DNA of 64,000 nt from Burkholderia diffusa (GCF_902499115.1 NZ_CABVPN010000018.1:62001-126000), one strand, 5' to 3'; numbered from the stretch's first letter, positions 1 through 11,409 are shown. Made by a program: numbers and translations. Notes: a model not told the origin generated them from the sequence alone.

Positions 1-914
1 CGAACGCGAACGAGCTCGCGTCGACGATCACCGCGATCGGCGAGGAGCGCTTTCACGCGACGCATCTCGATACCGTGCTCGATCGGCCCGGCCGCGAACC
101 GCTGCACGTGCATGCGATCGTCGGCTTCCTCGAGACCGCGCCCGATTTCGTGCTCGTCGAGCTGTTCGAGAACGAACGGCAGTCGCGCACCGATCGCGAG
201 GAACGCATCCACGACCTGACCGCGGTCAACAAGCAACTGATCCGCAACCTCGCGCATGAAATCAAGAACCCGCTCGGCGGCATTCGCGGCGCAGCCCAGC
301 TGCTCGAATTCGAACTGAGCGAGCGCGAGCGCGGCGAGTTGCGCGAATACACGCAGGTGATCATCAAGGAGTCCGACCGCCTGCAGACGCTCGTCGACCG
401 GTTGCTGGAGCCGCATCGGCATCCGCACATCGTCGGCGACGTCAACATTCATGAAGTGTGCGAACGCGTGCGCGCGGTGATGCTCGCGGAATTTCCGCGC
501 GGGCTCTCCATCGAGCGCGATTACGACGTGAGCGTGCCGGACCTGCGCGGCGACAAGGAGCAGTTGATCCAGGCGCTGCTGAACATCGTGCGCAACGCCG
601 CGCAGGCGCTGCGCGAACGGATCGCGCAGGGCGACGCGAAGATCGAGCTGCGCACGCGCGTCGCGCGCAAGGTGACGATCGCGAAGCGCCTGTACAAGCT
701 GGCACTGGACTTGCACGTCGTCGACAACGGGCCCGGCATTCCGGAGGAGATCCGCGACCGGATCTTCTACCCGCTCGTGTCCGGGCGCGACGACGGCAGC
801 GGCCTCGGCCTCACGCTCGCGCAGACCTTCGTGCAGCAGCACGACGGGATGATCGAGGTCGAGAGCCGGCCCGGCCGTACCGAATTTCAGATCCTGCTGC
901 CGCTCGATCACTGA
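1..914 (+). CDS. ntrB: Nitrogen regulation sensor histidine kinase NtrB (GlnL), 5'-truncated by the window edge
   Basis: Cytoplasmic histidine kinase/phosphatase that sets the phosphorylation of NtrC according to nitrogen status, normally through the PII protein. The reading frame is open from base 3, so the N-terminal PAS part lies mostly outside the window. Visible in order: the end of the PAS region, an H-box (NLAHEIKNPLGG) with the phosphoacceptor His, an N-box (NIVRNAAQAL), then ATPase G-boxes (DNGPGIPEEI, GSGLGL). The H-box form and the ntrC gene 46 bp downstream on the same strand separate this from other kinases. The gene ends with TGA at 912-914. glnA is usually upstream in this arrangement but cannot be seen here. 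Confidence 0.95.
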   Translation, partial: NANELASTITAIGEERFHATHLDTVLDRPGREPLHVHAIVGFLETAPDFVLVELFENERQSRTDREERIHDLTAVNKQLIRNLAHEIKNPLGGIRGAAQLLEFELSERERGELREYTQVIIKESDRLQTLVDRLLEPHRHPHIVGDVNIHEVCERVRAVMLAEFPRGLSIERDYDVSVPDLRGDKEQLIQALLNIVRNAAQALRERIAQGDAKIELRTRVARKVTIAKRLYKLALDLHVVDNGPGIPEEIRDRIFYPLVSGRDDGSGLGLTLAQTFVQQHDGMIEVESRPGRTEFQILLPLDH

Positions 915-960
915 GCGACGGCATGGCGATTCACCGGATTCACCCATACCTGACCGACCT

Positions 961-2490
961 ATGAAGCCGATCTGGATAGTAGACGACGACCAATCGATCC
1001 GCTGGGTGCTCGAAAAGGCACTCGCCCGCGACAGCTTCGCGACGAAGAGCTTCGCGAACGTGCGCGACGCGCTGGCCGCGCTCGACCACGAGACGCCGCA
1101 GGTGCTCGTGTCCGACATCCGGATGCCGGGCGGCTCCGGCCTCGAGTTGTTGCAGGCGATGCACGAGCGCTTGCCGGGCCTGCCCGTCATCATCATGACG
1201 GCGTTCTCCGATCTCGACAGCGCCGTCGCGGCGTTCCAGGGCGGCGCGTTCGAATATCTCGCGAAGCCGTTCGACGTCGACAAGGCCGTCGAGCTGATTC
1301 GCCGCGCGGTCGAGGAGAGCCTGCGCGGCGGTGCGCCGCAGGACGAGCGCGTCGCCGAGGCGCCCGAGATGCTCGGCCAGGCACCCGCGATGCAGGACAT
1401 GTTTCGCGCGATCGGCCGCCTGTCGCATTCGGCCGCGACCGTGCTGATCACCGGCGAATCGGGCACCGGCAAGGAACTCGTCGCGCGGGCGCTGCACCGT
1501 CACAGCCCGCGGGCGAACGGCCCGTTCATCGCGCTGAACACCGCGGCGATTCCGAAGGACCTGCTGGAGTCCGAACTGTTCGGCCACGAGCGCGGCGCGT
1601 TCACCGGCGCGCAGACGACCCGCCAGGGCCGCTTCGAGCAGGCCGAGAACGGCACGCTGTTCCTCGACGAAATCGGCGACATGCCGTTCGATCTGCAGAC
1701 TCGCCTGTTGCGCGTGCTGTCGGATGGCCAGTTCTATCGCGTCGGCGGCCACAACCCGCTGCGCGCGAACGTGCGCGTGATCGCCGCGACGCATCAGAAT
1801 CTGGAGGCGCGCGTGCGGCAGGGGCTGTTCCGCGAGGACCTTTACCACCGGCTCAACGTGATTCGGCTGCGGCTGCCGCCGCTGCGCGAACGCAGCGAGG
1901 ACATCGCGCTCCTCACGCGCCACTTCCTGCAGAAGAGCGCGCGCGATCTCGGCGTCGAGCCGAAGCGCGTGTCGGACGAAGCGCTCGCGTATCTGACGTC
2001 GTTGCCGTTTCCCGGCAATGTGCGACAGCTCGAGAACCTCGCGAACTGGCTGACCGTGATGGCGCCGGCGCAGACGGTCGAGATCAAGGACTTGCCGCCC
2101 GACCTCGTGCCGGCAGGCGCAACGGTGACCGCGATGGCCGATGGCGCGGATGCGCCCGGCGGTGTGAGCGGCGGCGTTGCGGGCGACGCGGCGCGCGCGC
2201 AGCTGGCGGCGGGTGGCGTGCCGTTGACGGCGGCGCCCGTCGCGGCCGCGCCGAACGGTGCGCCGGCCGGCTATCCGATGTGGGAAAGCGGGCTGCGCAC
2301 CGAAGTCGCGCGGCTGCTGCGCGAGAATTCGTCCGACGTGATGGACGAGCTCGCGCGCCGCTTCGAGGCGGCCGTGATTCGCGAGGCGCTCGACTTCACG
2401 CGCGGCCGCAAGGTCGAGGCGGCGGAGCGGCTCGGCATCGGCCGCAACACCATCACGCGCAAGATCCAGGAACTGCATCTGGAGCCGTAA
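961..2490 (+). CDS. ntrC: Nitrogen regulation response regulator NtrC (GlnG), sigma-54 activator
   Basis: A 509-residue activator of sigma-54 promoters of nitrogen-assimilation genes, phosphorylated by NtrB. Receiver domain at about residues 3-120 with the phosphoacceptor Asp52 (VLVSDIRMPG) and the switch Lys in LAKPFD. AAA+ sigma-54 interaction domain at about 140-380: Walker A GESGTGKE near 165-172, the sigma-54 contact loop GAFTGA near 212-217, and LFLDEIGDMP as Walker B. The C-terminal Fis-type helix-turn-helix is AERLGIGRNTITRKIQEL. A Gly/Ala/Pro-rich linker of about 50 residues (near 390-440) joins the AAA+ and DNA-binding parts. The start follows ntrB by 46 bp, consistent with an operon. 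Confidence 0.97.
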   Translation: MKPIWIVDDDQSIRWVLEKALARDSFATKSFANVRDALAALDHETPQVLVSDIRMPGGSGLELLQAMHERLPGLPVIIMTAFSDLDSAVAAFQGGAFEYLAKPFDVDKAVELIRRAVEESLRGGAPQDERVAEAPEMLGQAPAMQDMFRAIGRLSHSAATVLITGESGTGKELVARALHRHSPRANGPFIALNTAAIPKDLLESELFGHERGAFTGAQTTRQGRFEQAENGTLFLDEIGDMPFDLQTRLLRVLSDGQFYRVGGHNPLRANVRVIAATHQNLEARVRQGLFREDLYHRLNVIRLRLPPLRERSEDIALLTRHFLQKSARDLGVEPKRVSDEALAYLTSLPFPGNVRQLENLANWLTVMAPAQTVEIKDLPPDLVPAGATVTAMADGADAPGGVSGGVAGDAARAQLAAGGVPLTAAPVAAAPNGAPAGYPMWESGLRTEVARLLRENSSDVMDELARRFEAAVIREALDFTRGRKVEAAERLGIGRNTITRKIQELHLEP

Positions 2491-2569
2491 GCCTCTATCG
2501 CGGCATGCGCGGGTGTCGCGCATGCCGCGATCGGACATAATCGCGGTTTGCCGTCAGGTGCGTTCCGTC

Positions 2570-4696
2570 ATGTCCGATTCCTTCCGCTGGCCCGCCGGGG
2601 CCGATCCCTTTCGTTTTCTCGAAGCGCTCGACAGCAAGCGCGCCCGCGCGTGGGTCGACGAGCAGAACGCGCGCACGCGTATCGCGCTGCGCGACGACGA
2701 TGCGTATCGCGCGCTCACCGCGAGGCTCGCGCAAGCGTATCTGCCGCGCGAACGCCCGGTGATTCCGACCCGCTGGCGCGACTGGGCGTACGACCTGTGG
2801 CAGGACGATCTCCATCCGAAGGGACTGTGGCGCCGCGCGCGCTGGGACGACTGGCGCGCCGGCCGGCCCGAGTGGGAAACACTGCTCGACGTCGACGCGC
2901 TCGGCGCGCAAGAGGGCGAGTCGTGGGTGTTCGAGCAGGACGCAATCCTGTATCCCGACGGTGACCGCGCGCTGCTGTCGCTGTCGCCGGGCGGTGCCGA
3001 CGCCGTCGTCGTGCGCGAGTTCGATCTCGTGCAGCGTCGTTTCGTCGACGGCGGTTTCACGATCGACGAGCCGGGGCATCACACGGTCGGCTGGATCGAC
3101 CGCGATACCGTCTACGTGAGCTGGGATCGCGGCGAAGCGCATGCGACCGCGGCCGGCTATCCGTACGAAGCGCGCCGCTGGGTACGCGGCACGCCGCTCG
3201 CCGATGCGCCGGTTGTATTTCGCGGCGAACCCGACGACATCAGCGCCGGCGCGTGGTTCGACCCGATCGATGGCCGTCACGTCGCGTGGCGCAGCGTGGA
3301 CTTCTTCGACGCACACGCGTACTGGCTGACCGACGCGGGCGAGTGGGCGCGCTACGACGTGCCGACGCATGTCGAGGTCGGCTTCTGGGAAGGCTGGCTC
3401 GTGCTGGAGCCGCGGCTCGACTGGGACTGCGGCGGCGTGCATCACGCGGGCGGCTCGCTGCTCGCGATCCGCGAGCAGGCGTTCCTGGCAGGGTCGCGCG
3501 AGCTCACGACGCTGTTCGCGCCGCGGCCGTCGACGTCCGCCTGCACGTGGACGCACACGCGCACGATGCTGATCGCGAGCTGGCTCGACGACGTGCACAA
3601 CCGCACGATGCTGTGGCAGCCGCGCCAGGGCGAGGACGGCGCATGGACGTGGGACGCGCGGCCGTTCGACTGGCCGGGCGATGCGCAGATCGACGTCGAG
3701 CCGGTCGAGTCGACGCTGAACGACGACGTGTACGTGGACGTCGATACCTATCTCGATCCGCCCGAATGCTGGCTCGCCGACCTGGCCGATCGCGCGGCCG
3801 ATGCGCCGTCGCGCCGCGTGCTGCTCGATCGGCCGCCGGTGCGGTTCGATGCGGCCGGGCTCGTCGTGCGTCGCGCGAATGCCCGTTCGCGCGACGGCAC
3901 GGTGGTGCCGTACACGCTGATCGGGCCGCGTGACGCGCTCGATGCACGCGATGCGCCGGATCGCGCCGACGGCAGCGCCCGCGTCGCGCGCCCGTGCCTG
4001 CTATCAGGCTATGGCGGCTTCGCGATTCCGAACCTGCCCGGCTACAGCGATGCACTCGGCATTGCGTGGCTCGAACGCGGCGGTGTCGCGGCGTTCGCGC
4101 ACATCCGTGGTGGCGGCGAATTCGGGCCGGGCTGGCACGTCGACGCGCAGCGCGAACATCGACAGCGCTCGTTCGACGACTTCATCGCGGTGGCCGAGGA
4201 CCTGATCCGCACCGGCGTGACGACGGCCGCGCAACTCGGCATCGAGGGCGGCAGCAACGGCGGGCTGCTGGTGGGCGCCTGCATGGTGCAGCGTCCGGAA
4301 CTGTTCGGCGCGGTGCTGTGCCGCGTGCCGCTGCTCGACATGCGGCGCTATCCGAAACTGCACGCGGGCGCCGCGTGGCTCGACGAGTATGGCGATCCGG
4401 ACGATTCGCGCGAGGGCGCGGCGCTCGCCGCGTACTCGCCGTATCACCGCGTGCGCGAAGGTGTCGTGTATCCGCCGCTGCTGCTGACGACGTCGACGCG
4501 CGACGACCGCGTGCATCCGGCGCATGCGCGCAAGATGGCCGCGCGCATGCATGCGCTCGGCCACGAACGGGTGTGGTACTGGGAGAACACCGACGGCGGC
4601 CACGGCAGCGCCGACGATCTGGAGCGCGCCGAATCGGATGCGGCGGAGTTCGGTTTCCTATGGGCCCATCTCGGGCCCGCGCCCGCGCGCGGTTGA
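2570..4696 (+). CDS. S9 family serine peptidase (prolyl oligopeptidase family)
   Basis: Predicted cytoplasmic oligopeptidase of 708 residues; no signal peptide is seen. The N-terminal half fits the beta-propeller of prolyl oligopeptidases and the C-terminal half is the alpha/beta-hydrolase domain. The nucleophile motif GGSNGG places Ser562. Asp645/Asp646 lie in the DDRVHP motif and His678 in GGHGS, so the triad is complete. The frame is open further upstream, but I chose ATG 2570 (MSDSFRW) because the upstream residues do not look like protein and overlap a CATAAT promoter-like sequence near 2536. Substrate specificity (prolyl or broader oligopeptidase) cannot be read from the sequence. It stands alone, 80 bp after ntrC and convergent with xthA. 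Confidence 0.9.
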   Translation: MSDSFRWPAGADPFRFLEALDSKRARAWVDEQNARTRIALRDDDAYRALTARLAQAYLPRERPVIPTRWRDWAYDLWQDDLHPKGLWRRARWDDWRAGRPEWETLLDVDALGAQEGESWVFEQDAILYPDGDRALLSLSPGGADAVVVREFDLVQRRFVDGGFTIDEPGHHTVGWIDRDTVYVSWDRGEAHATAAGYPYEARRWVRGTPLADAPVVFRGEPDDISAGAWFDPIDGRHVAWRSVDFFDAHAYWLTDAGEWARYDVPTHVEVGFWEGWLVLEPRLDWDCGGVHHAGGSLLAIREQAFLAGSRELTTLFAPRPSTSACTWTHTRTMLIASWLDDVHNRTMLWQPRQGEDGAWTWDARPFDWPGDAQIDVEPVESTLNDDVYVDVDTYLDPPECWLADLADRAADAPSRRVLLDRPPVRFDAAGLVVRRANARSRDGTVVPYTLIGPRDALDARDAPDRADGSARVARPCLLSGYGGFAIPNLPGYSDALGIAWLERGGVAAFAHIRGGGEFGPGWHVDAQREHRQRSFDDFIAVAEDLIRTGVTTAAQLGIEGGSNGGLLVGACMVQRPELFGAVLCRVPLLDMRRYPKLHAGAAWLDEYGDPDDSREGAALAAYSPYHRVREGVVYPPLLLTTSTRDDRVHPAHARKMAARMHALGHERVWYWENTDGGHGSADDLERAESDAAEFGFLWAHLGPAPARG

Positions 4697-4722
4697 GCGC
4701 GCGCGTGAGAGTGGGCAGGGGC

Positions 4723-5499
4723 TCAGCCGACGATCGCGACGACGGGTGTGTGGTCGGACGGCTGGTCCCACGTGCGCGGCACGCGGTCGACTTCGCACGA
4801 CGTGCAGGTGGCGGCGAGCGCCGGCGACAGCAGGACGTGGTCGATGCGCAGCCCCGCGTTGCGGCGGAACGCGAACATCCGGTAGTCCCACCACGTGAAG
4901 GTCTTCTCCGGCTGCTCGAAACGGCGGAATGCATCGACGAAGCCGAGTTCGATCAGCTTCGCGAAGTGCGCGCGCTCCTGCGGCGACACGAGGTTCTGGC
5001 CTTCCCATTTCGCCGGGTCGTGCACGTCGCGGTCTTCCGGCGCGATGTTGTAGTCGCCGAGCAGCGCGAGCTTCGGGTAGCGCTGCATCTCGGTGGCCAG
5101 CCACGCATGCAGCGCGTCGAGCCACTGCATCTTGTAGACGAACTTGTCGGAGTCGGGCGCCTGGCCGTTCGGGAAATAGGCGGACACGATGCGCACACCG
5201 TCGACCGTCACGGCGATCACGCGCTGCTGCGGATCGTCGAAGCCGGGGATGTTGCGCACGACGTCCGATTCGTCGACGGCGAGCGTGTCGCGCACGAGGA
5301 TCGCGACGCCGTTGTAGGTCTTCTGGCCCGCGAACCAGCTGCGGTAGCCGGCAGCCTCGAGATCGGCGCGCGGATACTTCTCGTCGGGCAGCTTCAGTTC
5401 CTGCAGGCACAGCACGTCGGTTCCGCTTTGCGCGAGCCAGTCGAGCACGTGCTGCTTGCGGACGTTGAGCGAGTTGACGTTCCAGGTGGCGATTTTCAT
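4723..5499 (-). CDS. xthA: Exodeoxyribonuclease III (AP endonuclease)
   Basis: Exonuclease III-type enzyme of 258 residues that cleaves DNA 5' to abasic sites and degrades duplex DNA 3'-5' during base excision repair. Family motifs: MKIATWNVNS at the N terminus, the metal-binding Glu in CLQELK, GDYNIAPEDRDVHDP with the catalytic Asp/Asn pair, RIDHVLLS, and the terminal SDHTPVVA with the catalytic Asp-His. Start chosen at 5499 because the family begins MKIATWN; the open frame upstream (to 5634) is Arg/Ala-rich non-family sequence. Single gene, divergent from the tRNA. Confidence 0.96.
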   Translation of the reverse strand: MKIATWNVNSLNVRKQHVLDWLAQSGTDVLCLQELKLPDEKYPRADLEAAGYRSWFAGQKTYNGVAILVRDTLAVDESDVVRNIPGFDDPQQRVIAVTVDGVRIVSAYFPNGQAPDSDKFVYKMQWLDALHAWLATEMQRYPKLALLGDYNIAPEDRDVHDPAKWEGQNLVSPQERAHFAKLIELGFVDAFRRFEQPEKTFTWWDYRMFAFRRNAGLRIDHVLLSPALAATCTSCEVDRVPRTWDQPSDHTPVVAIVG

Positions 5500-5639
5500 G
5501 AACGGGAATGCGTGCGGGGTGAATGCGAAGGCCGCCATCTTACCGCGAGCAAGGGGCGCGAACGCGCGCGACACGCGACGCGAAGCAGGGGCGATGCATT
5601 GCGTGATCGACGACCTGCAAAGAAATTGTGACAAAAGTG

Positions 5640-5668
5640 TTGACGTGAGTACTTCATCACCCTATAAT
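5640..5668 (+). promoter_or_regulatory. Sigma-70 promoter of the initiator tRNA gene
   Basis: TTGACG (5640-5645), a 17-bp spacer, and a perfect TATAAT (5663-5668). The mature tRNA starts 12 bp after the -10 box, so transcription starts at or just upstream of the tRNA 5' end. This is one of the closest matches to consensus in the window. Confidence 0.88.
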
Positions 5669-5680
5669 TTATTTCTCTGA

Positions 5681-5757
<77 letters not shown>

Positions 5758-5810
5758 AGCACACCAGACGATGTGCAGCGCAAGTGACCGATGCGCGCTT
5801 CGTCGACAGG

Positions 5811-5836
5811 AACCCGGCCTCGTGCCGGGTTTTTTG
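5811..5836 (+). terminator. Rho-independent terminator after tRNA-fMet
   Basis: Stem AACCCGGC (5811-5818), loop CTCGT, GCCGGGTT (5824-5831), followed by a T run. It also lies just past the stop of the convergent racemase gene and could act for both. Confidence 0.85.
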
Positions 5837-5839
5837 TTT

Positions 5840-6532
5840 TCAGCCCGCCGCCCACTCGACCGCCGCCTTCGCATGCAGCGCGGTCGTATCAAACACCGGC
5901 AGCGGCGAATCGTCTGCGCCGATCAGCAGCGTGATTTCCGTACAGCCGAGTATCACCGCCTGCGCGCCGCGTTTCGCCAGTTCGTCGATGATCGCTACGT
6001 AGGTCGCGCGCGACTCGGCATCGATGACGCCATGACACAGCTCGTCGTAGATGATCCGGTGCACGTCGCTACGCGCGGATTCGTCCGGCACCAGCACGTC
6101 GAGGCCGAATTTGTCGCGCAGACGCTCCGTATAGAACGGCAGTTCCATCGTGTAGCGCGTGCCGAGCAGCGCGACGCGCTCGACGCCCGCTGCTCGCAGT
6201 GCGGTGCCGGTCGGATCGGCGATGTGCAGGAATGGCAGCGCCACCGCAGCCTCGATCGCGTCGTGCACGCGGTGCATCGTGTTGGTCGTCAACACGACGA
6301 GATCGGCGCCGGCCGCTTCGAGCCGGCGCGCGGCATCGGCCATCCGTTCACCGAGCGCGGCCCAGTCCTGCGCGCGCTGCAATGCTTCGATCTCCGCGAA
6401 ATCCACCGTGACCAGCACGCTCTTCGCATTGTGATGGCCGCCGTGCAGCGCCTTCGAATGGCGATTGATCATCCGGTAGTACTCCGCCGACGATTCCCAG
6501 CTCATCCCGCCGATCAGTCCGATCGTCTTCAT
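5840..6532 (-). CDS. Aspartate/glutamate racemase family protein (YgeA-type amino acid racemase)
   Basis: A 230-residue PLP-independent racemase that should interconvert L- and D-amino acids by a two-base mechanism. It begins MKTIGLIGGMSWES, typical of the Asp/Glu racemase superfamily. The first active-site motif is LTTNTMH with Thr83 where most family members have Cys; the second is LGCTEI with Cys197. The Thr83/Cys197 pair and the length of 230 match Escherichia coli YgeA, an L/D racemase with broad substrate range, so a YgeA-like role is more likely than strict aspartate racemase. It is monocistronic, and the product may contribute D-amino acids to the envelope (inference). Confidence 0.85.
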   Translation of the reverse strand: MKTIGLIGGMSWESSAEYYRMINRHSKALHGGHHNAKSVLVTVDFAEIEALQRAQDWAALGERMADAARRLEAAGADLVVLTTNTMHRVHDAIEAAVALPFLHIADPTGTALRAAGVERVALLGTRYTMELPFYTERLRDKFGLDVLVPDESARSDVHRIIYDELCHGVIDAESRATYVAIIDELAKRGAQAVILGCTEITLLIGADDSPLPVFDTTALHAKAAVEWAAG

Positions 6533-6684
6533 CCGTCACCCGTGCGTTTCTTGAACTGTGGCAGACGAGTATAGGGGGCGGTCCTTGCGCGCGGCGGTAC
6601 GATCCGCGCGAAGCGGACCGGTACGGTGCCGCCGGAACGTGCCGGAACTGCGCGGAGGCGACCGAACGCGACATCACGCGACAG

Positions 6685-6714
6685 TTGAAACGAGCACTGT
6701 GTTTTTGTACAGTG
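6685..6714 (+). promoter_or_regulatory. dinB promoter with overlapping LexA (SOS) box
   Basis: TTGAAA (6685-6690), a 17-bp spacer, TACAGT (6708-6713). The palindrome CTGT-N8-ACAG (6697-6712, flanked by CA and TG to 6695-6714) matches the LexA operator consensus and covers the spacer and -10 box, as expected for steric repression. The predicted transcription start is about 6720. Confidence 0.85.
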
Positions 6715-6722
6715 TTGGCACC

Positions 6723-7904
6723 GTGAATCCGACCATCATCCCGCCTGCCGATCCGCGCGTGCCGCCACCCGGCGACGCACCGTCACGCGTGCGCAAGATC
6801 ATCCATTGCGACTGCGACTGCTTTTACGCATCGGTCGAGATGCGCGACGACCCGTCGCTGCGCAACCGGCCGCTCGCGGTCGGCGGCCGGCCCGACCAGC
6901 GCGGCGTGATCGCGACCTGCAACTACGAGGCGCGGCGCTATGGCGTGCATTCGGCGATGTCGTCGGCGCTGGCGATGCGCAAGTGCCCGGACCTGCTGAT
7001 CCTGCCGTCCGCGATGGACAAGTACCGCGCGGCGTCGCGACAGATCATGGCGATCTATCGCGACTACACGCGTGACGTCGAGCCGCTGTCGCTCGACGAG
7101 GCGTACCTCGACGTCAGCGGTTCCGAACTGTGCCAGGGCAGCGCGACGCTGATTGCACGGGAGATTCGCCGGCGCGTGTACGACACGGTCGGCGTGACGG
7201 TGTCGGCGGGCGTCGCGCCGAACAAGTTCATCGCGAAGATCGCGTCCGACTGGAACAAGCCCGACGGCCTGTTCGTCGTGCGTCCGCATGAGGTCGACGC
7301 ATTCGTCGCGGCGTTGCCGGTGCGCAAGCTGCACGGCGTCGGGCAGGTGACGGCCACGCGGCTCGACCGGCTCGGCATCCAGACCTGCGCTCAGCTGCGC
7401 GACTGGTCGCTGATCGATCTGCATCGCGAGTTTGGCGCATTCGGCCGGCGGCTGTATCAGCTCGCGCGCGGAATCGACGAGCGGCCCGTGCAGGCCGACC
7501 AGGAGCGCAAGTCGGTCAGCGTCGAGACGACCTACGTGACCGACCTGACGACGCTCGAGCAATGCGCGGACGAGATTCGTCGCCTGGTCGTGCAGCTCGA
7601 CGCGCGGATCGCGCGCGCGGGCGCGGCCCGCGCGATCCGCAAGCTGTACGTGAAGATCCGCTTCGCGGATTTCCAGCGCACGACGGTCGAGTGCGTGGCC
7701 GACGCGACGAATGCGCAGACGGCCGTCACGCTGCTCGCGAAGGGGCTGCAGCGGCGCGCGCAGGCGGTGCGGCTGCTCGGCGTCGGCGTGCGCATCGACG
7801 AGGACACGGCCGAGCGTCACGGGCAGTTTTCGCTGTTCGACGACGAGGCCGACCGCAACACCGACAACACGGACGAAGCAGGCGGCGAAACGCCGGCACC
7901 ATGA
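6723..7904 (+). CDS. dinB: DNA polymerase IV (Y-family translesion polymerase)
   Basis: Error-prone polymerase that bypasses damaged template bases, induced by the SOS response. Motifs: KIIHCDCDCFYASVE with catalytic Asp, the steric-gate region, EPLSLDEAYLDV with the Asp-Glu catalytic pair, the helix-hairpin-helix region KLHGVGQVTATRLDRLG, then the little-finger domain. The C terminus holds QFSLFDDE, a plausible beta-clamp-binding motif (QxxLF). The start is uncertain. GTG 6723 gives 393 residues with a 22-residue Pro-rich N-terminal extension; GTG 6789 (VRKIIHCD) aligns exactly with E. coli DinB. Neither has a Shine-Dalgarno sequence, and the first lies about 3 nt from the predicted transcription start. 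Confidence 0.95.
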   Translation: MNPTIIPPADPRVPPPGDAPSRVRKIIHCDCDCFYASVEMRDDPSLRNRPLAVGGRPDQRGVIATCNYEARRYGVHSAMSSALAMRKCPDLLILPSAMDKYRAASRQIMAIYRDYTRDVEPLSLDEAYLDVSGSELCQGSATLIAREIRRRVYDTVGVTVSAGVAPNKFIAKIASDWNKPDGLFVVRPHEVDAFVAALPVRKLHGVGQVTATRLDRLGIQTCAQLRDWSLIDLHREFGAFGRRLYQLARGIDERPVQADQERKSVSVETTYVTDLTTLEQCADEIRRLVVQLDARIARAGAARAIRKLYVKIRFADFQRTTVECVADATNAQTAVTLLAKGLQRRAQAVRLLGVGVRIDEDTAERHGQFSLFDDEADRNTDNTDEAGGETPAP

Positions 7905-7966
7905 TGAAAAAAGCACCGCCGAAGCGGTGCCTTTCGATGCAGGCGGACGAGCCGGGCAGGGCATGC

Positions 7967-10054
<2,088 letters not shown>

Positions 10055-10257
10055 TAAGACTCCCTGTCTGTTGCCGGATGAACCGGGGTGAAAAGGGTGA
10101 GGCGCGATGCGGCGGCGCCCGATACCGACATTATTGGGGCGCATCGCGCGCTTTCCAATCGTTAGTTTCTAACGACGCGATTGGATGCGCTCGGTACGGG
10201 GTCGGATACGGGGGAATTCAGTGCGACGGCGCGGCCACGGCGGGCGACCGGCGAGAC

Positions 10258-10281
10258 GCCGGCGCGCGAATGCGCGCCGGC
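10258..10281 (-). terminator. Hairpin downstream of folD
   Basis: Perfect 10-bp G+C stem GCCGGCGCGC (10258-10267), loop GAAT, GCGCGCCGGC (10272-10281), 28 bp after the folD stop. There is no T run, so it may be a weak terminator or an mRNA-stabilising hairpin. Confidence 0.55.
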
Positions 10282-10308
10282 TGGGCGGGCAGAGCAATCG
10301 GGCGGCGC

Positions 10309-11166
10309 TCAGGCGGCCGCGGCAGCGCGCTCGGCGGCTTCGATCGTGTTGATCAGCAGCATCGTGATGGTCATCGGGCCGACACCGCCCGGCACCGGCG
10401 TGATGTGACCGGCAACTTCCTTCACACCAGCGAAGTCGACGTCGCCACACAGCTTGCCCGCATCGTCGCGGTTCATGCCGACGTCGATCACGGTCGCGCC
10501 GGGCTTGACCATGTCGGCGGTCAGAATGTTGCGCTTGCCGACCGCGGCGACCACGACGTCGGCCTGGCGCGTGTGCGCGGCGAGGTCGCGCGTCTTGCTG
10601 TGGCAGATCGTCACGGTCGCGCCGGCTTCGAGCAGCAGCATCGCCATCGGCTTGCCGACGATGTTCGAGCGGCCGATCACGACCGCGTTCGCGCCCTGCA
10701 GCGGGATGTCATGCGCCTCGAACATCTTCATCACGCCGTACGGCGTGCACGGGCGGAACAGCGGCTTGCCCGTCATCAGCGCGCCGGCGTTCGCGACGTG
10801 GAAGCCGTCGACGTCCTTCTCCGGCGCGATCGCCTCGATCACCTTGTGGCTGTCGATGTGTTTCGGTAGCGGCAGCTGGACCAGGATGCCGTGGATCTTC
10901 GGGTCGCGGTTCAGTTCGTCGATGCGCGCGAGCAGGTCGGCTTCCGACAGGGTGTCCGGGTACGCATCCTTCTGCGAGAAGAAACCGTTGTCCTCGCACG
11001 CCTTGATCTTGTTGCGCACGTAGACTTCGCTCGCGGGGTTCGCGCCGACGAGGATCACCGCGAGACCAGGCTGGTGGCCGCGTGCGGTCAGGGCGGCGGC
11101 GCGTTCGGCGGCCTGTGCGCGCAAGGTCTTCGAAAGGGCGTTGCCGTCGATGAGGAGGGCTGTCAT
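10309..11166 (-). CDS. folD: Bifunctional methylenetetrahydrofolate dehydrogenase / methenyltetrahydrofolate cyclohydrolase
   Basis: A 285-residue cytosolic enzyme of one-carbon metabolism converting 5,10-methylene-THF to 10-formyl-THF through methenyl-THF, using NADP. Signatures: VGANPASEVYVRNKIKACE with the catalytic Lys, ILVQLPLPKHI, the Rossmann motif VIGRSNIVGKPMAMLL, and the terminal PVPGGVGPMTITML. Start at 11166 (MTALLIDGNAL) fits the family; the longer frame upstream adds Arg-rich sequence. The C terminus ends in a short Ala run. The two-component genes upstream on the same strand are 243 bp away. Confidence 0.96.
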   Translation of the reverse strand: MTALLIDGNALSKTLRAQAAERAAALTARGHQPGLAVILVGANPASEVYVRNKIKACEDNGFFSQKDAYPDTLSEADLLARIDELNRDPKIHGILVQLPLPKHIDSHKVIEAIAPEKDVDGFHVANAGALMTGKPLFRPCTPYGVMKMFEAHDIPLQGANAVVIGRSNIVGKPMAMLLLEAGATVTICHSKTRDLAAHTRQADVVVAAVGKRNILTADMVKPGATVIDVGMNRDDAGKLCGDVDFAGVKEVAGHITPVPGGVGPMTITMLLINTIEAAERAAAAA

Positions 11167-11409
11167 GGTGGTGGTTTTGCCGGGAAGTTGGAATGCGGGC
11201 GTGCGGCGCACGAAACGCCGCAGCAAAGCACGCAATTATACCGGTCGCCTGCCGTCGTCCGACAGCGAATACAAGGAAAGCGTCATGGCGGCAGTGCCGG
11301 CGCTCCGGGAGGCGGCGCCGGGCACGTGCCGTGCGAGCGGGCCGCATCGCGCGGCGCGGTCGTGCGGTGGTGCGGCCAGCGGGGCAGGTGCCCCGCGGCC
11401 GCGCAACGT

